From the NCBI GenBank assembly GCA_963969395.1, contig OZ017797.1, positions 4,464,001 to 4,528,000 of the forward strand: 64,000 nt of DNA, in the 5' to 3' direction. Numbering within the stretch: position 1 is the stretch's first letter; each line of letters starts with the position of its first letter. Source of the stretch: Pseudoscleropodium purum. Taxonomy: Eukaryota > Streptophyta > Bryopsida > Hypnales > Brachytheciaceae. Below, one piece after another: positions 26,007 through 38,815 of the stretch. Made by a program: the position numbers and the translations under genes. The notes beneath the pieces are model-generated. The model did not search any database and was not told the DNA's origin. It was given only the letters and a program-made list of their open reading frames with translations.

Positions 26007-26198
26007 ATGGTGTCTCTCTCTAGGAATGGAAGTCATTCTGAAATGCAAATCTAGGTGAGTCATACGTGGCTTATCATGTTGGTCAATAATTAATAAGCTA
26101 TCATGGTGTCCCTCTCTAGGAATGGGAGTCATTCTGAAATGCAAATCTAGGTAAGTCATACATGACTTATTATGTTGGTCAACAATTAATAAGCTGTG
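26007..26198. repeat. Two 96-bp direct repeats upstream of UGT-A
   Basis: The phrase atggtgtc begins at 26007 and again at 26103. The full 96-bp unit recurs with few changes (taggaatgg-agtcattctgaaatgcaaatctagg-...-attaataagct). It lies in the insert that copy A has and copy B lacks, 160-350 bp upstream of the UGT-A start codon, so it could alter the promoter. Confidence 0.85.
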
Positions 26199-26575
26199 TT
26201 TGGTATGTCTACATTTATATTCTGAAATCATTCTTTTTCCTAAAAAGGAAAGCCATTGGATACAGGGATGCTTTCAGGTGCATGTACCTTAGCATATGGC
26301 TCTTCAACCAACCCCATTCCTTAAGATAATTGATAAGTCCTTGTCACATATCTAATATCTTCCTATACTAGGAAGGACCATTGCCTACTTATAGTATGTT
26401 GTGTCAACCACATTAGATTTGTTCAAAAATTGGGTGGCACAAAAACCACAAGGTGGTCTTGATCAAAAAATCCCTATTACATCCAATCAATTCTTGAGGT
26501 GGTTTTATGTTTATTGCTAGTCTACTCATGGTATTTTTCCTATTAGATTCAATCCAAAAAATCTCACTTTATTTG

Positions 26576-27563
26576 GTCAATGAACTTTAATCCTCGCTTA
26601 TGTTTTTAGTATTCTATATGTTGCAAAGTTATGGTAATTTCTTTTTGCACTCCACTTATCTATTTCTTTGCAATTTCATGACTAGCATGATCAGAGGTAG
26701 TGCTAAAAAAAGACATAGATTTAGAGTAAAATCAAGTCCCTCCAACCATTTGTTGGCTCTCATGTTATGTTGAGAATAGAGTTGACACTGAATATTCTTC
26801 ATAGTGAAACCAACTAAAAATCACATACAAGCCAATTCCCCCATTTTTCCCTAGGCCAGTTACAAATATGCTTTATTAGAGAAGAGAATCAAAAAGTTGG
26901 AGACTTATAAAAAATTGTCACATGCTACAATGTGTCACTTGTAGTAGAGGCCCTATGTTAGTTTGTGCACAATCCATTTTTCTTGGCCTTGTCCCAACCC
27001 ACAATTTAAAGTGTGCTTGTGCCACCTTAGTCAATAAGGGAGACATTGAAGGTGACACCCATAGGCTTTGCAAGAGATGAAGTGAGAGAAATGTAGAGTC
27101 CCAAGCAAACAAAGTGTTGTAGCACCCTAGTTGGAACCGATTGAATGGCTTGCTACACATGTTTAGAAAGCTAGTGAAAAGAAGTGTCCATGGATCTAAT
27201 GAACATGAGGATTCAAGTTGAAAGTAAAAAATTATAATTTTTCAAAAGTGAAATGTCTTGGTTGTGACCCAAGGTGTGGAATGTAGGAGTAGAGGTCATA
27301 GGAGAATCTCTTTGGTCAAACAAGGGAGTCCTATGCTAAAAGTTATCCTGATAGAAAGATTAAGTAGGCTTTGGGGGGCCAATTTTGAAGATAAAACATA
27401 GAATGAGGTGGTCTTTCAAATATGGGGTTTTTAAATGTCTTAGAGACCTTGAGGATGGAGGGGTTTGACAGATACCTTAGAGATTATTATGAGGAAGTGT
27501 GGTGTCTATCCTCATTCCAAATAGTGTCATGGTAAACCATAGAAGTTATGTATAGTGGGGTTG
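26576..27563. other. Intergenic, no gene recognised
   Basis: No coding frame is supportable. The texture suggests old retroelement sequence, but no domain is visible. Confidence 0.5.
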
Positions 27564-28022
27564 GTGTTAGAATCTTACCATTGCTTTTGTATTACCATAG
27601 AGTACTTGTACACTCAATACCAGTTGGGTGGTGTTTTGTTCGATACTAGGCCATAGTGTGAGTCTCGATGTGAGTTTCAAAATAAGATTGGTTGGACATA
27701 GTAGGAAGTTGGATTCCATTCAAGGACAATTAGCAGTAATGGAGTAGTAGTGCTACCATCAAGTGTTTGGACATCAATCAAAGTTCTACCCCATGACATC
27801 AAATAACATGTTTGGTGTCTTGTAGGAGTTAAGCATTGAGAATTATGAAGAATGGGAAAACCCGTGATTAGAGTTAGAACTTAACATTGTGGATGCGACG
27901 CATGTGCAATGTTAGAAGATTGTGACCCTTGGTGTCACTTGGATTTAAATGCTATAGAAACACTTTGGGATGAGCTTAAGGTAGTAAGTGTTACTTTAAG
28001 AGTTGACACTTGGTATTAGAGT
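27564..28022 (+). mobile_element. Possible LTR remnant followed by a tRNA-Met primer site
   Basis: The stretch tggtattagagt at 28011-28022 matches the plant initiator-tRNA-Met primer site TGGTATCAGAGC at 10 of 12 positions. Both mismatches are C to T. Just upstream the sequence ends gttgaca-ct, compatible with an LTR 3' end. A TGTTAG at 27564 could be the LTR start. An atggccaaaaaaact start follows at about 28054, as in a leader/gag, but no gag protein can be followed. The second LTR was not found. Confidence 0.4.
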
Positions 28023-28300
28023 AGGATTGGACAGTGCAACAAAGCTTAAAGGACATGGCCAAAAAAACTAACCAATTTGATAAGGGTGATCCTTCAAAGT
28101 GTGGAAGGGGGAAATGTTTATAGTGGGTGAAAGTACACTACAGTTGTCCAAATTCGTAGTCACGGCAGAATTTCTACATAGGACAAAAGTTTGGAGTCAA
28201 TTTTACTATAGTTCCAATCGTTTTTTTGGAAAAAAAAATAAGGAAATATATTACATCTTGTATACATTGAGAATTGCAAAACAAAAAGTGGCTTTCATCT

Positions 28301-29875
28301 ATTAATTCAAAAGTAAGAAGTATGAACATAAAATGTTCATATTGTCACAGATTCAACTTCTGCATTGTTGTAATTTTTTGGCCTAGTTTACAGTTTCATT
28401 TTTGCAATTCAAAGAGCTACATTCAATGTTCTAATGTTTAGGTACAATACCTTGGGCACTTGATTAGGTTTAGAGAGTTTTATAAGAAAATATCATTGAA
28501 AATGTGTGATTTTAGTACGAGGCCCAAATTTTGCCCTTCAAGAGTGTTTTTTTCATTAAAAATTTTGAAATCTATAAGAAGACCTTTTTGTTGACATGGA
28601 CCAACATTTTATTTTGGTATAAATGACGTTTTTGTTCTAGTTTTCTCTATCAGAGATTTTTGCCCCATTTTTCAATGTGAGCCTCTAAGGTTTGTTCATC
28701 ATACATGGAGTGTACTATGCGTACCTATTGTACATTAGGGACCAATAGCTGTCCACTACATATCATCTAAATCAGAATTCACCTGCAACGTCTAGGTTAT
28801 CTGTAGTGCTTTTGTAGTGACATTTTTTCAAAACCTAATCAAGTAGTGCTTTTGTAGCACTACATTTGAAAAAATGTGGCATTCTAATCTTGGCTAATCT
28901 TAGCTAGTATCCAACATGTGCCTGGTTTTGAATTTGCAACATTGTGAACAGAGGTTGAAGAAAGTGAACCAACCTCACAACTCTACTTACACTTTGCAAA
29001 TTTGAGGAGACAAGCGAGGAGAAGGGACACTGAAGTAGCAAAGTCAATTTCCGCTAAGGTTGATTTTTGCCCATATTTATTGAGAACACATGTCTTGTTT
29101 ATGATGCAAATATATTTAGAGATTAGAATGCTTCTCTTGTTTATGATATGAATCAATTTGGACACTAGAATGATTGTCTTGTTTACGGTATGAATTGGTC
29201 TCAATGTTAGATTCATGTTAGGGCCAATTGAGAATGCAAGGCTTACTTATGATTTAGGGTTTGTAGATTACATTTCTTTTGTAGTTGATTTACACCACAT
29301 TGTTCAAAGGCTACAATTAGTATATAGTATGTATAATGTTTTAGTACAACATCTACGTTGTTAGATTCAACACGCCTTGATTACAAAGTGCAGGCATTGT
29401 TTACGGAGTTCATTGGATACAATCAAAATACAACATGCTCAACGTCTTAATATAGCTTTTATGTTGTTACTTGTTAGATACAATATGCCTCCTTCACGGA
29501 GTCATTAGGTACAATCACTATGCAAAATGTACAATGTTTCAGTACAACATTGCCGTGGTTAGGTATACAATGATTAGGTATAGTTTTGAGGATCTCTATT
29601 GTCCTAGGGTACATGGTTGTTCTTGGAACTAGACGGGAGAGTACAATAATTGTACAATGCATACATTGTTTAAGTACATACTATACTTTTTAAGATACAC
29701 TATGTACAATATTGCTTTTGCTTACATAATTGTCTAGAACAATTGTTACTCTAGTAGACATTATAAGTGCCTTTGAAGGGCAAGTCAAGTAAAATAACCA
29801 TAGCCATAGTGGAACTTTCCCTCACTTCTTTTATTTACAGACCGTGACTTTTTTGTTTTGAAGTTGTTCAAAACA
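28301..29875. other. Gene-free segment with 42-bp minisatellite and GTAC-rich DNA
   Basis: A 42-bp unit beginning cttgttta is repeated at 29094, 29136 and 29178 (three copies); a minus-strand frame through it is just the repeat. At 29320-29720 TTGTAC, GTACAA and related words are dense on both strands. A block resembling 33600-33720 lies at 28730-28830 (accaat-gctgtcca-ca and attca-ctgcaac). Confidence 0.55.
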
Positions 29876-31330
29876 ATGGCATCAAACGAGGAGTAGGTGG
29901 TTCAGAGCCATATTTTTTTTTTTGGGGGGGGGAAGATGAGCACCGCAGTGGCAGTGTTTTTAGCAACAAGGATTTCATTGATGACATTCTAGCTTCTACG
30001 TTGTTATGGGCCGAAAATACTGTAGAAGCGAAGGTGGAGTAGAGTCCTCTAGACAAGGAACCAGAGAAGTTGGCTTCTCTAGAGAAGTATCCTCCTCCTC
30101 ACACTATTATTGTGGAGGAGTTTGAGACCAAGTATGGCTTGCCCAAACATGGTAAAAATCCACATAAACTAAGAATTCCACAAGACCTAGCTAAGAAAGA
30201 TGTGAATGATGTTTTTGGACCAACAAAAGGGAGAAATGGAAGATATGGGTATAGTTATGTGGAATGCAAGGATGAAGAAGTTCTTCATCGAATTCTTGAA
30301 ATTTTGCCACTTGTGTATTTACGAGATCTTCCAAGGTCCAAGGTGATAGCAAAGCAATTTGCTAGGGGGATCATTATGGAGAAGTGCAAAAAGAAGCCTA
30401 TAAATTGGGCAGAGTTTGCAAGAACTTTCAATAGAAATCAATGTAGCAAATGGTTGAAGAAGACTACGTTGTGTTTGGCAACCCTTGCAAACATCACCGA
30501 CTCTAACAAGAATGAACTATACAAGGTTGAAGGCATCGACGACCTTTTCAATGACCCTATCACTAAACTTTGGAAGACTCAGTACAAGCTAGGCAATGTT
30601 GTATGAGATGGTACAGAGAGTGTATAAAATTTTATAGAAAGTGAAAAAGACATCTTATACCTCGTCAACCTAACAAAGTTGGTAGGGTTACAACTACATG
30701 CCGTAACAGAAGACAATATCGATGTTGGAAAAGAGAGAACTGAGTTGCAATCCAAGGCATTACAAGAAGGAGTATTGAGGAAAACTAAAAGCCAAAGTTC
30801 TGCAATTAGAGCATGAAGCAAAGTATGTGGAGGTTGCCTTGAATAAATTGGAAGCCTAAAATGAGATGGTAAAGGACGCTTTGATGGATTATGATGCAGT
30901 TGCATTGGAATTGGAACAATGTAATTTGAGATATGAAGATCTTGAAGCTAGGGAGAAGTGTTTGAAGAGACAATTTGATGCCTTGTCATCCCAAATTGCT
31001 ACAATAAAAAGAGGTGAAGTTGGAGTGAATTTGAGACCAAGGTCTTTGTGCTCTCAATTTGACCCTAGAGCAGTTTGCAATTTTGACACCATTTCTTTGA
31101 CACCTTGTACACTTTACTTTAGCAAATTTCCCCACAGTGACATTATAGTGTGCACATGTGGCCATTTGTATCATCCATGGTGTGTGGGTGTCTGGTTTGG
31201 AGTTTCTAGCAACTATGCAGATACATCTTGTAGTGGAATAATGCATCTTGCTTGGTTTATGAGTTTTGGATTTGGCAAATTACATACAATTCTTCAACAA
31301 TTAGTACAATCTTTGAAGTTACAGGAGTAG
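29876..31330 (+). pseudogene. Coiled-coil/RING-like gene, copy 1 (decayed)
   Basis: The reading frame is broken. An ATG at 29876 meets TAG after six codons, an open stretch covers 30070-30606, and another covers 30866-31330. The first stretch has KYGLPKHGK, GRNGRYGYSY and FARGIIMEKCKKKPINWAEF. The second starts with a probable coiled coil (LELEQCNLRYEDLEAREKCL). It ends in a zinc-binding-like pattern: a Cys after CNFDTIS, then CTCGHLYHPWC, then SFGFG. The order matches 37251-38815, which confirms a shared ancestor. The C-x-C-x-H-x2-H-x2-C core is RING-like, but several expected Cys pairs are unclear. I do not know the family name. Two copies with matching flanks suggest a mobile or locally duplicated gene. 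Confidence 0.55.
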
Positions 31331-31638
31331 CAAGAGAGGCTTCTAGAAACCTTGACATTGACGGTTTTGGACTCCCATCTTTTTATTGGTATACAATTCT
31401 GCCCTGTTCAATACAACCTTATGGACTTAGCCACAACTTGTATATTATTTAGTACAAACAATACATAATTTATTATGTGAGGTAGATATCAGTACATAAC
31501 AATGTAATGCCAAATAAGAACCTCGATTAAATAATTGTTGTGCACCAATATATATACATCCACATAACGATACAAACTACAAATTTTCTATTGATTTCTA
31601 GTCCCCATCTATTGATTTAGTATTCCACTAAGTTACTT

Positions 31639-32310
31639 GTGTTTTTGTGTCCTTTAGATCTAGAGAAACTATACCAAGAGCAATCAAAAAAATACATGGT
31701 GTCCACACAAACTCAAGATTTGGACAACTCTAAAACTTTGACTTATATAGAAAGTATAGTTCCCACACTTAACCTCAATGGGACCAATGGCTCAATTGGT
31801 GGGACTAATTTTTTGCAAAGTTTGAGCAACGACGGTGTTGTAAGTTGGGGTAAGTTTGTCGAATGTTCCTAGCTACGGTTTATAAACGAAATCATAGACC
31901 CTATCAAGAGCAGCCTCGAGGTTGTAGTGGAAATTGAGCCTGATGCTATCACAAAGCCTATTACTATTTTCTTTTTTAATATGTCTTGCAAGGTAGGAGT
32001 TGAGGCAAAGCTCCAAGAGCATATTAGAATGTTGAAAGAAGAAGATGCAAATTTTAAAAGAGTAGAAAAGTTAAGGCAAGAAGCTATAGACATAGAGCAT
32101 CGAAGAAAATTAAGAGAGGAAGCATCCATCTCGGATGGGTGACTAAGGGGGTGGTAAAGGTACCTCGGCCCCCATTACTGCCTCCAATTGACAATGAGAT
32201 TGCAAAAAACAAGCGGAAGACAAGAAGTGAGATCACTGTGGAAGAAGCAGCAAAAGAAGTAGAATAAGTGTCATAGAAGAAACCAAGGAAAACCAAGAAA
32301 AGTCATAGAA
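31639..32310 (+). pseudogene. Second ORF downstream of RING-like copy 1 (broken)
   Basis: Open stretches at 31639-31872 and 31927-32142, with a readable continuation to about 32310, lie on the same strand just after the RING-like gene. The middle part is charged and probably coiled-coil (LQEHIRMLKEEDANFKRVEK). The end is very basic (KPRKTKKSHR), like a nuclear-localisation tail. No domain is recognised. The gene at 37251-38815 is also followed by acidic/basic frames (39717-39923, 40559-41365), so a two-gene unit is possible. Confidence 0.35.
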
Positions 32311-33979
32311 TTACTCTACTTGCCTAGAGCTAGGGATGCATTTGGTATGTATTATACATCTGAGTACATCATCAAAGTAATGTTGTATGGTAGGCCACAT
32401 GCACACAATTTTGAAATTGTAATGAAATCATTGAGTGGACGTGCATTATGAGTATCATTGAATTTGTTGTGTGTTTGGATTTAGGTCACTTCATACATTT
32501 GAAAATCCATTCAAATGCTTTTTAAAATGACTTGTTAGTGTTTACAACACAACATTGCAAGTATGTCATGATTCTTATGATTAGAATGATGGAAATCTAA
32601 GAAATAAGAGGGCCTCGTTTTGTCCCCTATTCTGCTTAACTGATCTAACAATATTGTTTAGGTTTTTCCCTTGATTGATTCAAATTGATTGTCATTTGTA
32701 ATCTTTCAGCGTTCTACATCTTTTGTCTTCAATTTGTCTTCCAACTTTCCATTTGCCTAGGGAGTTCGTAGTCTTAGACACATATAGGTGACAAGGCGAT
32801 TATAAACACCTATTAATTTGAAACTCATTTTTTATGCATGTAATCATTTGTATATTGGATAGTTTGTTATGTATGTTATGTTGGTTAATGTTACTAGAAT
32901 AGATGATCAGGTGATTAGAAATTGAACCCTTACTTAGATGCGGATACATTGTACAAATTATCATATGCATTGTACGAATTATCGTATGCACTATACTATT
33001 TGTTTTCCATGTTGAAAACAATGCGGTCTTAGAGGTGAAAGTCTACAAGAGGTGAAATTTACAAAAAAGAATGAGGGGATGAATGAGCCAATGAAGATTG
33101 TCACTCAAGGCTCGTTGTATTCCGAATCTAAAATAGCAGCATTATATTTTGACTTTGAAATTGCAGCATTGTATTTGGAGTCAATGATTTTGGGGGGGAA
33201 CAGTAAATTCAATCGTGCCCTGATAATGTTTGTGCATTTTTGAAGGGATTGTCTTGGATAGGTTGGAATTGTCTCATAGTAGCAACAAATAGACCAAAAT
33301 TAAAAAAGGGCTACTATGCATTTGATAATTTTGCTCAGTAGTTTTACATACATATTGCATCGGTTTGTACTTATTGTATCAGTTTGTACTTAGGAAAACA
33401 TTGAAAACTAATTACTGAGTATATATTTACACAATTGCATTATGTTTTTAGTCTTTAGTTAATGAAATGTTATGCAAGTCCAACTGCTGCTGCATTTTGT
33501 TGTTATACATTGATATCTTTGTAACAAAATATTCTTGCAAATGTGTCTTCTATGTTGGAAGCTTCTATTGTGACTTTAGGAATGCAGAGGTGAGTGTGTA
33601 CACGTAGTAGGTAGGGAACCAATGAATGTCCACCACATCTTGTATAAATTAGGATTCACTTGCAACTACATCCAACTTATGGGGTGTGCTTTTTCAGGTA
33701 CATTTCCCTTGCGCGTGCACATTTAAAAATAGGTAAAACTCTTTTCTTGTTAGTTATACAAGGAAAATATTGGAATCTAATGTGCAAAGAAAGGCTGAAA
33801 GCATATGTACAATAATACTACTGGAACTCTTATATATTTATATTGCATATTTCTTTTTTACAAGGAAAACAACAACCTTGTCTCATTATCACCATCCATA
33901 GGTTTGATCTTTCATTCAATTGCATAACTTTAATAGGATTTAGGGTTTAGGGTCTTTACATAGATAAAAAAAATCTACT
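32311..33979. other. Gene-free segment
   Basis: There is a GTAC-rich patch at 32930-33000 (cattgtac-aattatc-tatgca repeats). At 33600-33720 a block resembles 28730-28830 upstream of RING-like copy 1. No gene recognised. Confidence 0.5.
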
Positions 33980-35920
33980 TCTTAATTTTTTTTTTCACTT
34001 ACAATCTCTTTATAAAAATAGAATACATATTTAGGATTTAGGGTCACTTATTTCATTGATAAGAATCAAATTAGTTGTTCATTAATTATCATTAAATAAA
34101 TTTATTTTATATGAATAAAAGCAATAATTATCATCACATATTTTTTTTTATAACAAGTAAAACATCTCTTATTGATTGTTATCATTTAATCTTTCATTTA
34201 TAAGAAAAAGAACACAATCATGGGATATTTTAATGTTGTTAAATCTTTCCTTTATAACATTAAAAATATCCATTTTGTTGTTATTATAAGTTGAATATTT
34301 CTTTTACAGGGATACAAATATCTGTATTTATTTTTATTATAGTTCAACATTTTTTTGGAAGAATATCCATCTTTTATCATTTCAACGGTTGAATATTTCT
34401 TGACAAGAATAAAAATATCCATATTTGTTCTTATTATTGTTAGATATTTTTTTTAAGAATAGCCATTTTTTCCATTACTATGGTTTATTCATATTTCTTT
34501 TACAAAAATACAAATAGTCAAATACATCTTGGATATGCATCCTTATTATAGTCTTGTACTTATTTCATAAGAATAAAAATAGCCACATATATACATCTTT
34601 ATTATAGTTTGGGGTTTATTTCATAAAAATATCCATTTCCTTTCATTACTTTACTTGATTCACATTTATTTTACAAACATGTGAATATTGATTTTTATTT
34701 GTTTTGATAGATTGAGTATTTCTTTACAAGAATAAGAATACCTAGATATACATATTTATCATGGTTTGGGATTTATTTCATAAGAATACCCATTTCCTTT
34801 CATTACTATAGTTCATTTCAACATATTTATTTTACAAAAATATAATTACCCATATGCATCATTGATTTGGCACCTACACTCGTATTTCTTTCATACTTAA
34901 GAATATCCAATTTTTATTCATTACTAGTATGGTTGAATATTTCTTTTAGAATAATAATTTAAATACCCATTTTTTTACTATTATAATTTATTCATAGAAT
35001 TTCTTTCACAAAAAGACAAATATGGGTATGTATAATCCTAATTATGGCACTGGGAGTATTTTTTTCATAAAAATATCCATTTTCTTTCATTACTATAGTT
35101 CATTCATATTTCCTCTACAAGAATATAAATAACTATTTTTATTTTTTTTCAACAATTGGATATTTCTTTACAAGAATAAAAATATCCATATATACATCTT
35201 TATTACGGTTAAGGATTTATTTCATAAGAATTCCCATTTCCTTTTATTACTATACTTGATTCACATTTATTTTACAAAAATGTGAATATCCATTTTTATT
35301 TGTTTTCAAGGATTGAGTATTTCTTTACAAGAATAAAAATATTTATATATACAGATTTATTATAATTAAGGATTTATTTAATAAGAATATTCATTTTCTT
35401 TAATTACTATAGTTGAATATGTCTTCTCCAAAAATATGAAAACCTATGCATCATCATTTTGGCATGTAGAGTATTTTTTTCATACTAACACACTACTTTT
35501 ATTCATTACTGTGATTGAATATATTTCTTTTATAAGAATAAAAATATCCATGGTTTTTATTACCATGGTTGATTCATTTTTTTTTTATAAGAATGAGAAT
35601 TCCCATCATTATCATGACCACTTCAGTATTTTTTTTCATAAAAATATCCATTTTATTCTCATCACAACGGTTGAATATTTCTTTATAAGAATAGTAGAAC
35701 TAGAATAGCCATTTTTGTTTGATAAAGGAGTTTTAATTTTTTTTAATAAGACCCATAACACCTTTGTTTTTTCATTACTACAGTTGAATATTTCTTTTAG
35801 AAAAATAAAGAAATAGTTACTTTGGTCTAGGTTTAAAGATGTTTCTCTTGTAAGAGTAAAAACATATATTTTTTTTCCATTAGTATGGTTAAATATTTAA
35901 AAAAAATAAGGACATATGAT
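33980..35920. repeat. AT-rich degenerate minisatellite field
   Basis: About 1.9 kb consists of variants of two phrases, tatttctttacaagaataaaaatatcc and ttcattactatagttgaat. In parts a 157-bp higher-order period is measurable: the catttcctttcattact anchor lies at about 34635 and 34792, and again at 35236 and 35393. No gene is present. Confidence 0.75.
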
Positions 35921-37250
35921 ATTATTTAAATGTACAACTAATTGAAAACCAATGATTCAAATTTTTTATAACTTGTAATATATCATTTGGTGAAATAAAT
36001 ATGAGTTGAAATGCATATTGAAATGCATTCATTGGTGGTTATGAATTATTATGAATTAAATGGTTTAGGCCAGGAAAGGGGTCATGTCAACTCATGTGGT
36101 GATTGGTGGTACTTGCTTCCGATTTCAGTGACAACTTGTAAAAAACATATGGTGACTAGTGATATCCAATTGGAGTCCAGTGACGACCTGTGGTTTGGAA
36201 TCGGGAGCATTCATTTTTGCCTGCTCACTCTACAAACATTCGCACCCCTACTTGCATTATGTTTGGCTTAGCAATGTTGTTTTTGGCTTAGCAACTTTGT
36301 TGTTTTGGTTTCAATCTTTCATTTAGGGTAGATTTCCATTGAAACGCCAATTCCATTTGTTGAAATGCGGTTCATTCTGAAGCCTGTGAGTGACTTAGGT
36401 GGTCAACAAATTATGCATCTTGCGTTGGCGGATTAAGGAAAAATTTAGTTCGGCAAGGAAGGTGCGATCAACACATTGGGAAGAGAGAAGGTATAGTGCA
36501 TCAAGATTGTCCCTCCAATGTTTTGAGTATGTGCTAAGCCTAAAAAATTTGTATTGCTCGTGTTGTTTGCAAGATCTACTATTTAGTTTAGGTGGATTTT
36601 GGTACGCCTTGACTAGTTTCCATCTTCCATTACCTCTAATTTTATTATATTAGTAGGTAGCCTCCTGCATTGTTTTACTCTTTTTCTTCTTGAAGAGAAT
36701 AATCTACATTCAAGGTTTAGATATTGACAACATTGTTTTCAATTACAATCTTTATGGCCAAATTGGTTTAATGAATCCCATTTCAAGGTGTGGAAGATAG
36801 GGTTGAGCAAACCCCACTTCCTACTTGTAATATAGATTGTGTACAACTTCAATGCATTGTACTAGAATATGTGTTTTATTTGGACTTCTTGTGTATAAAT
36901 TTTGTACAACACGTATTGTTTTAGGAGGTTTGTACTTATTTTAGACAACTTAGGGTTTAGGATTCAAGAGTTGGTAATGATCGTCGTGGATCTTGTTCTA
37001 GCGACATTGTTTTCAATCACATTTGTATGCTTTTATTGAATCTGCGAATTCAATTTCAGGTTGTCAAGGAGTAAACCCCATTTTCAAGTTGTATTGTGTG
37101 GTTTAGGTTTGTACATGATATACAAAAATGTACGCAATCACTTCCACCTCTATCTCATGCACTCCATCTCATTTATTTCAAAAGTAGATATATCGTTGAG
37201 TATGAGGTTTTAGATCATGATTTTGTTGTTTGTTGTAGTTGAGGTAAGAA
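35921..37250. other. Gene-free segment, GTAC-rich at its right end
   Basis: Short frames at 36011-36271 and 36399-36653 have no recognisable domain. From about 36830 to 37130 words such as tgtacaac and ttgtac become frequent, leading into the second RING-like gene. Confidence 0.45.
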
Positions 37251-38815
37251 ATGACACGGGTCAAAGGCAAAGGCTCTACCTCGGTGCTACAAGCAAGGGC
37301 AATTGCACAAACTAAAGTCCAACCCCAAGTCGAATAGGCATAACAGGATGTCGAGAAGGGTGACGAGAGTTCTGGTAGCGATGAGTGTTCTAGGAGCGAG
37401 GACTGTTTGGCAGTGAGGAGTGTTTTGGCAACGGTGAGGAGGAAGAGGAGGACAAGGCAGCCAAGGAATTCAATGTTGATGATGTGGATGATGAGCTCAA
37501 GAAGCTCACCAAACCACCACCCATATTGACTAAAGCTAATTTTGTGGAGAAGTATGGCTTCAAAGATGAAGGATACTTACTGAATTGGTTGACAAAGTGG
37601 AAAGGGAAGAAGTTTGATGACAAGAAGTGTGTGAAGTTATTTGGAAAGCCGATGGGTTTACATGGACACTATGGATACAACTGGAAGGACATGAAGTCAT
37701 CGTAGTTGAAGAAGAAGATAAAAGAGCTTTTACAAGCTCTTTATTAGCAAAGAGTGCTTTGTACTCTGCTTCCTCATAAAATGGCGCAAGGGATCATTTT
37801 GGAGGAGGAAAACATTCCAATTAATTGGGCTACATACGAGGAGGCTACAAATAAGATCCAACGGTTGTTGTATGAGCGTAATGTTTTCAAACTACAAAAG
37901 ATAAAGGAGAAAGTGAAGGAGACAAGGACGGTGGGGGCTTGGTGGAAACTTCATGTCAATAAATGTGAGTTGCAGTCTAGAATTTGCAAGGGCAAAGGGA
38001 GTTCCATGGGTGGATTGGTGTTGGAAGAGGAGGAATGTAACTCCAAGCTGGAGTATTTGGGACAATTGTTGGCTGTGGAGAACTTGGAGTTGGAAGTTAG
38101 GGTAGAGGCTGAGTAAGAGACAACTACAGCAATGGAGAGGAGTACAAATGCTTTGAATAATCACAAGGGGGTATTGAAGATCATGAAAGGAAAGCAACAA
38201 GCACATGAAAATTAGTTGCACACAGCGACCATGGATGGGGTGGTGGATTTGAAGCTAAAAGAGAAGTTAGATGCATACAACAATTTAGTACAATGCGAAG
38301 TTAAACAAGTGAACAAGTTGGAGGGTGAAGTCGCTAAATTTGAAGCGACTCTCAAGCTCCAGCACCACCAAGTTGTGAAGATGCGAATGCAAATGCGTGC
38401 TTTGCAAGAGGAACATGGCTATTTGGGGCATGCATCATGCAGATTTCATTTGAGGCCATTACCGATGGTGTATGTCAAGGGAGAAATAGGTAGTGGAGGA
38501 GATTCCATATATGCCTTGTGCAGTTTCTCATTCCTACATTTTGAGATGATTGTCTTTGCATGTAAACACCTCTATCACCCTTGGTGTGCATTGGTGAATT
38601 TCATCAAGAGCACAGAATGCTCTGCTTTGAATTGCAGGCAAGTTCAACCCATTGAGTGGATTATGAGTTTTGGTTGGAGGGGTGTTCATGGTTGTAGACA
38701 CCTTGGAGGTAGGAGTAAAGAGAGGACAACATTGAAGACAGCATGTGCTACTGCCATCACTAGAAGATTAGTAGTGAGGAGCAATGCAACAATAGATATT
38801 TGCTCAGCCATCTAG
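37251..38815 (+). pseudogene. Coiled-coil/RING-like gene, copy 2 (decayed)
   Basis: It starts at an ATG (37251) with MTRVKGKGST. An acidic N-terminal part follows that changes frame near 37430, then open stretches at 37484-37705, 37754-38116 and 38216-38815 separated by stop codons. Order of parts: KYGFKDEG and GLHGHYGYNWKD; AQGIILEEENIPINWATY; long heptad-like coiled coils (LEEEECNSKLEYLGQLLAVE, LKEKLDAYNNLVQCEVKQVN). Last comes a RING-like module with CKHLYHPWC, ECSALNC and WIMSFGW. Motif order and spacing match copy 1 at 29876-31330. The C-x-H-x2-H-x2-C...C-x4-C pattern is better kept here than in copy 1. Protein role unknown; a RING-type role such as ubiquitin ligation is only a suggestion. 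Confidence 0.55.

Larger units (their letters stand above)
22967..26575. repeat. Segmental duplication, copy A
   Basis: From tcctaaatgtctcaaaagct onward this block matches 59038-62400 in the same orientation, offset about 36.07 kb. Similarity is almost perfect over the first ~800 bp, good through the UGT exons, and weak but recognisable in the promoter out to about 26575 (shared ggaaggaccattgc and ggtggcac-aaaa). Copy A has an extra ~250 bp at about 25980-26230. Confidence 0.9.

Noticed and set aside
25917..26231. 104-codon minus-strand frame upstream of UGT-A
   Set aside because: Its 32-residue repeat is just the 96-bp direct duplication; copy B has no equivalent.
28983..29216. 77-codon minus-strand frame
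   Set aside because: Produced by a 42-bp minisatellite (14-residue periodic translation).
33935..33955. TTTAGGG-type telomere motif
   Set aside because: Only about two units; too short to claim an interstitial telomere.
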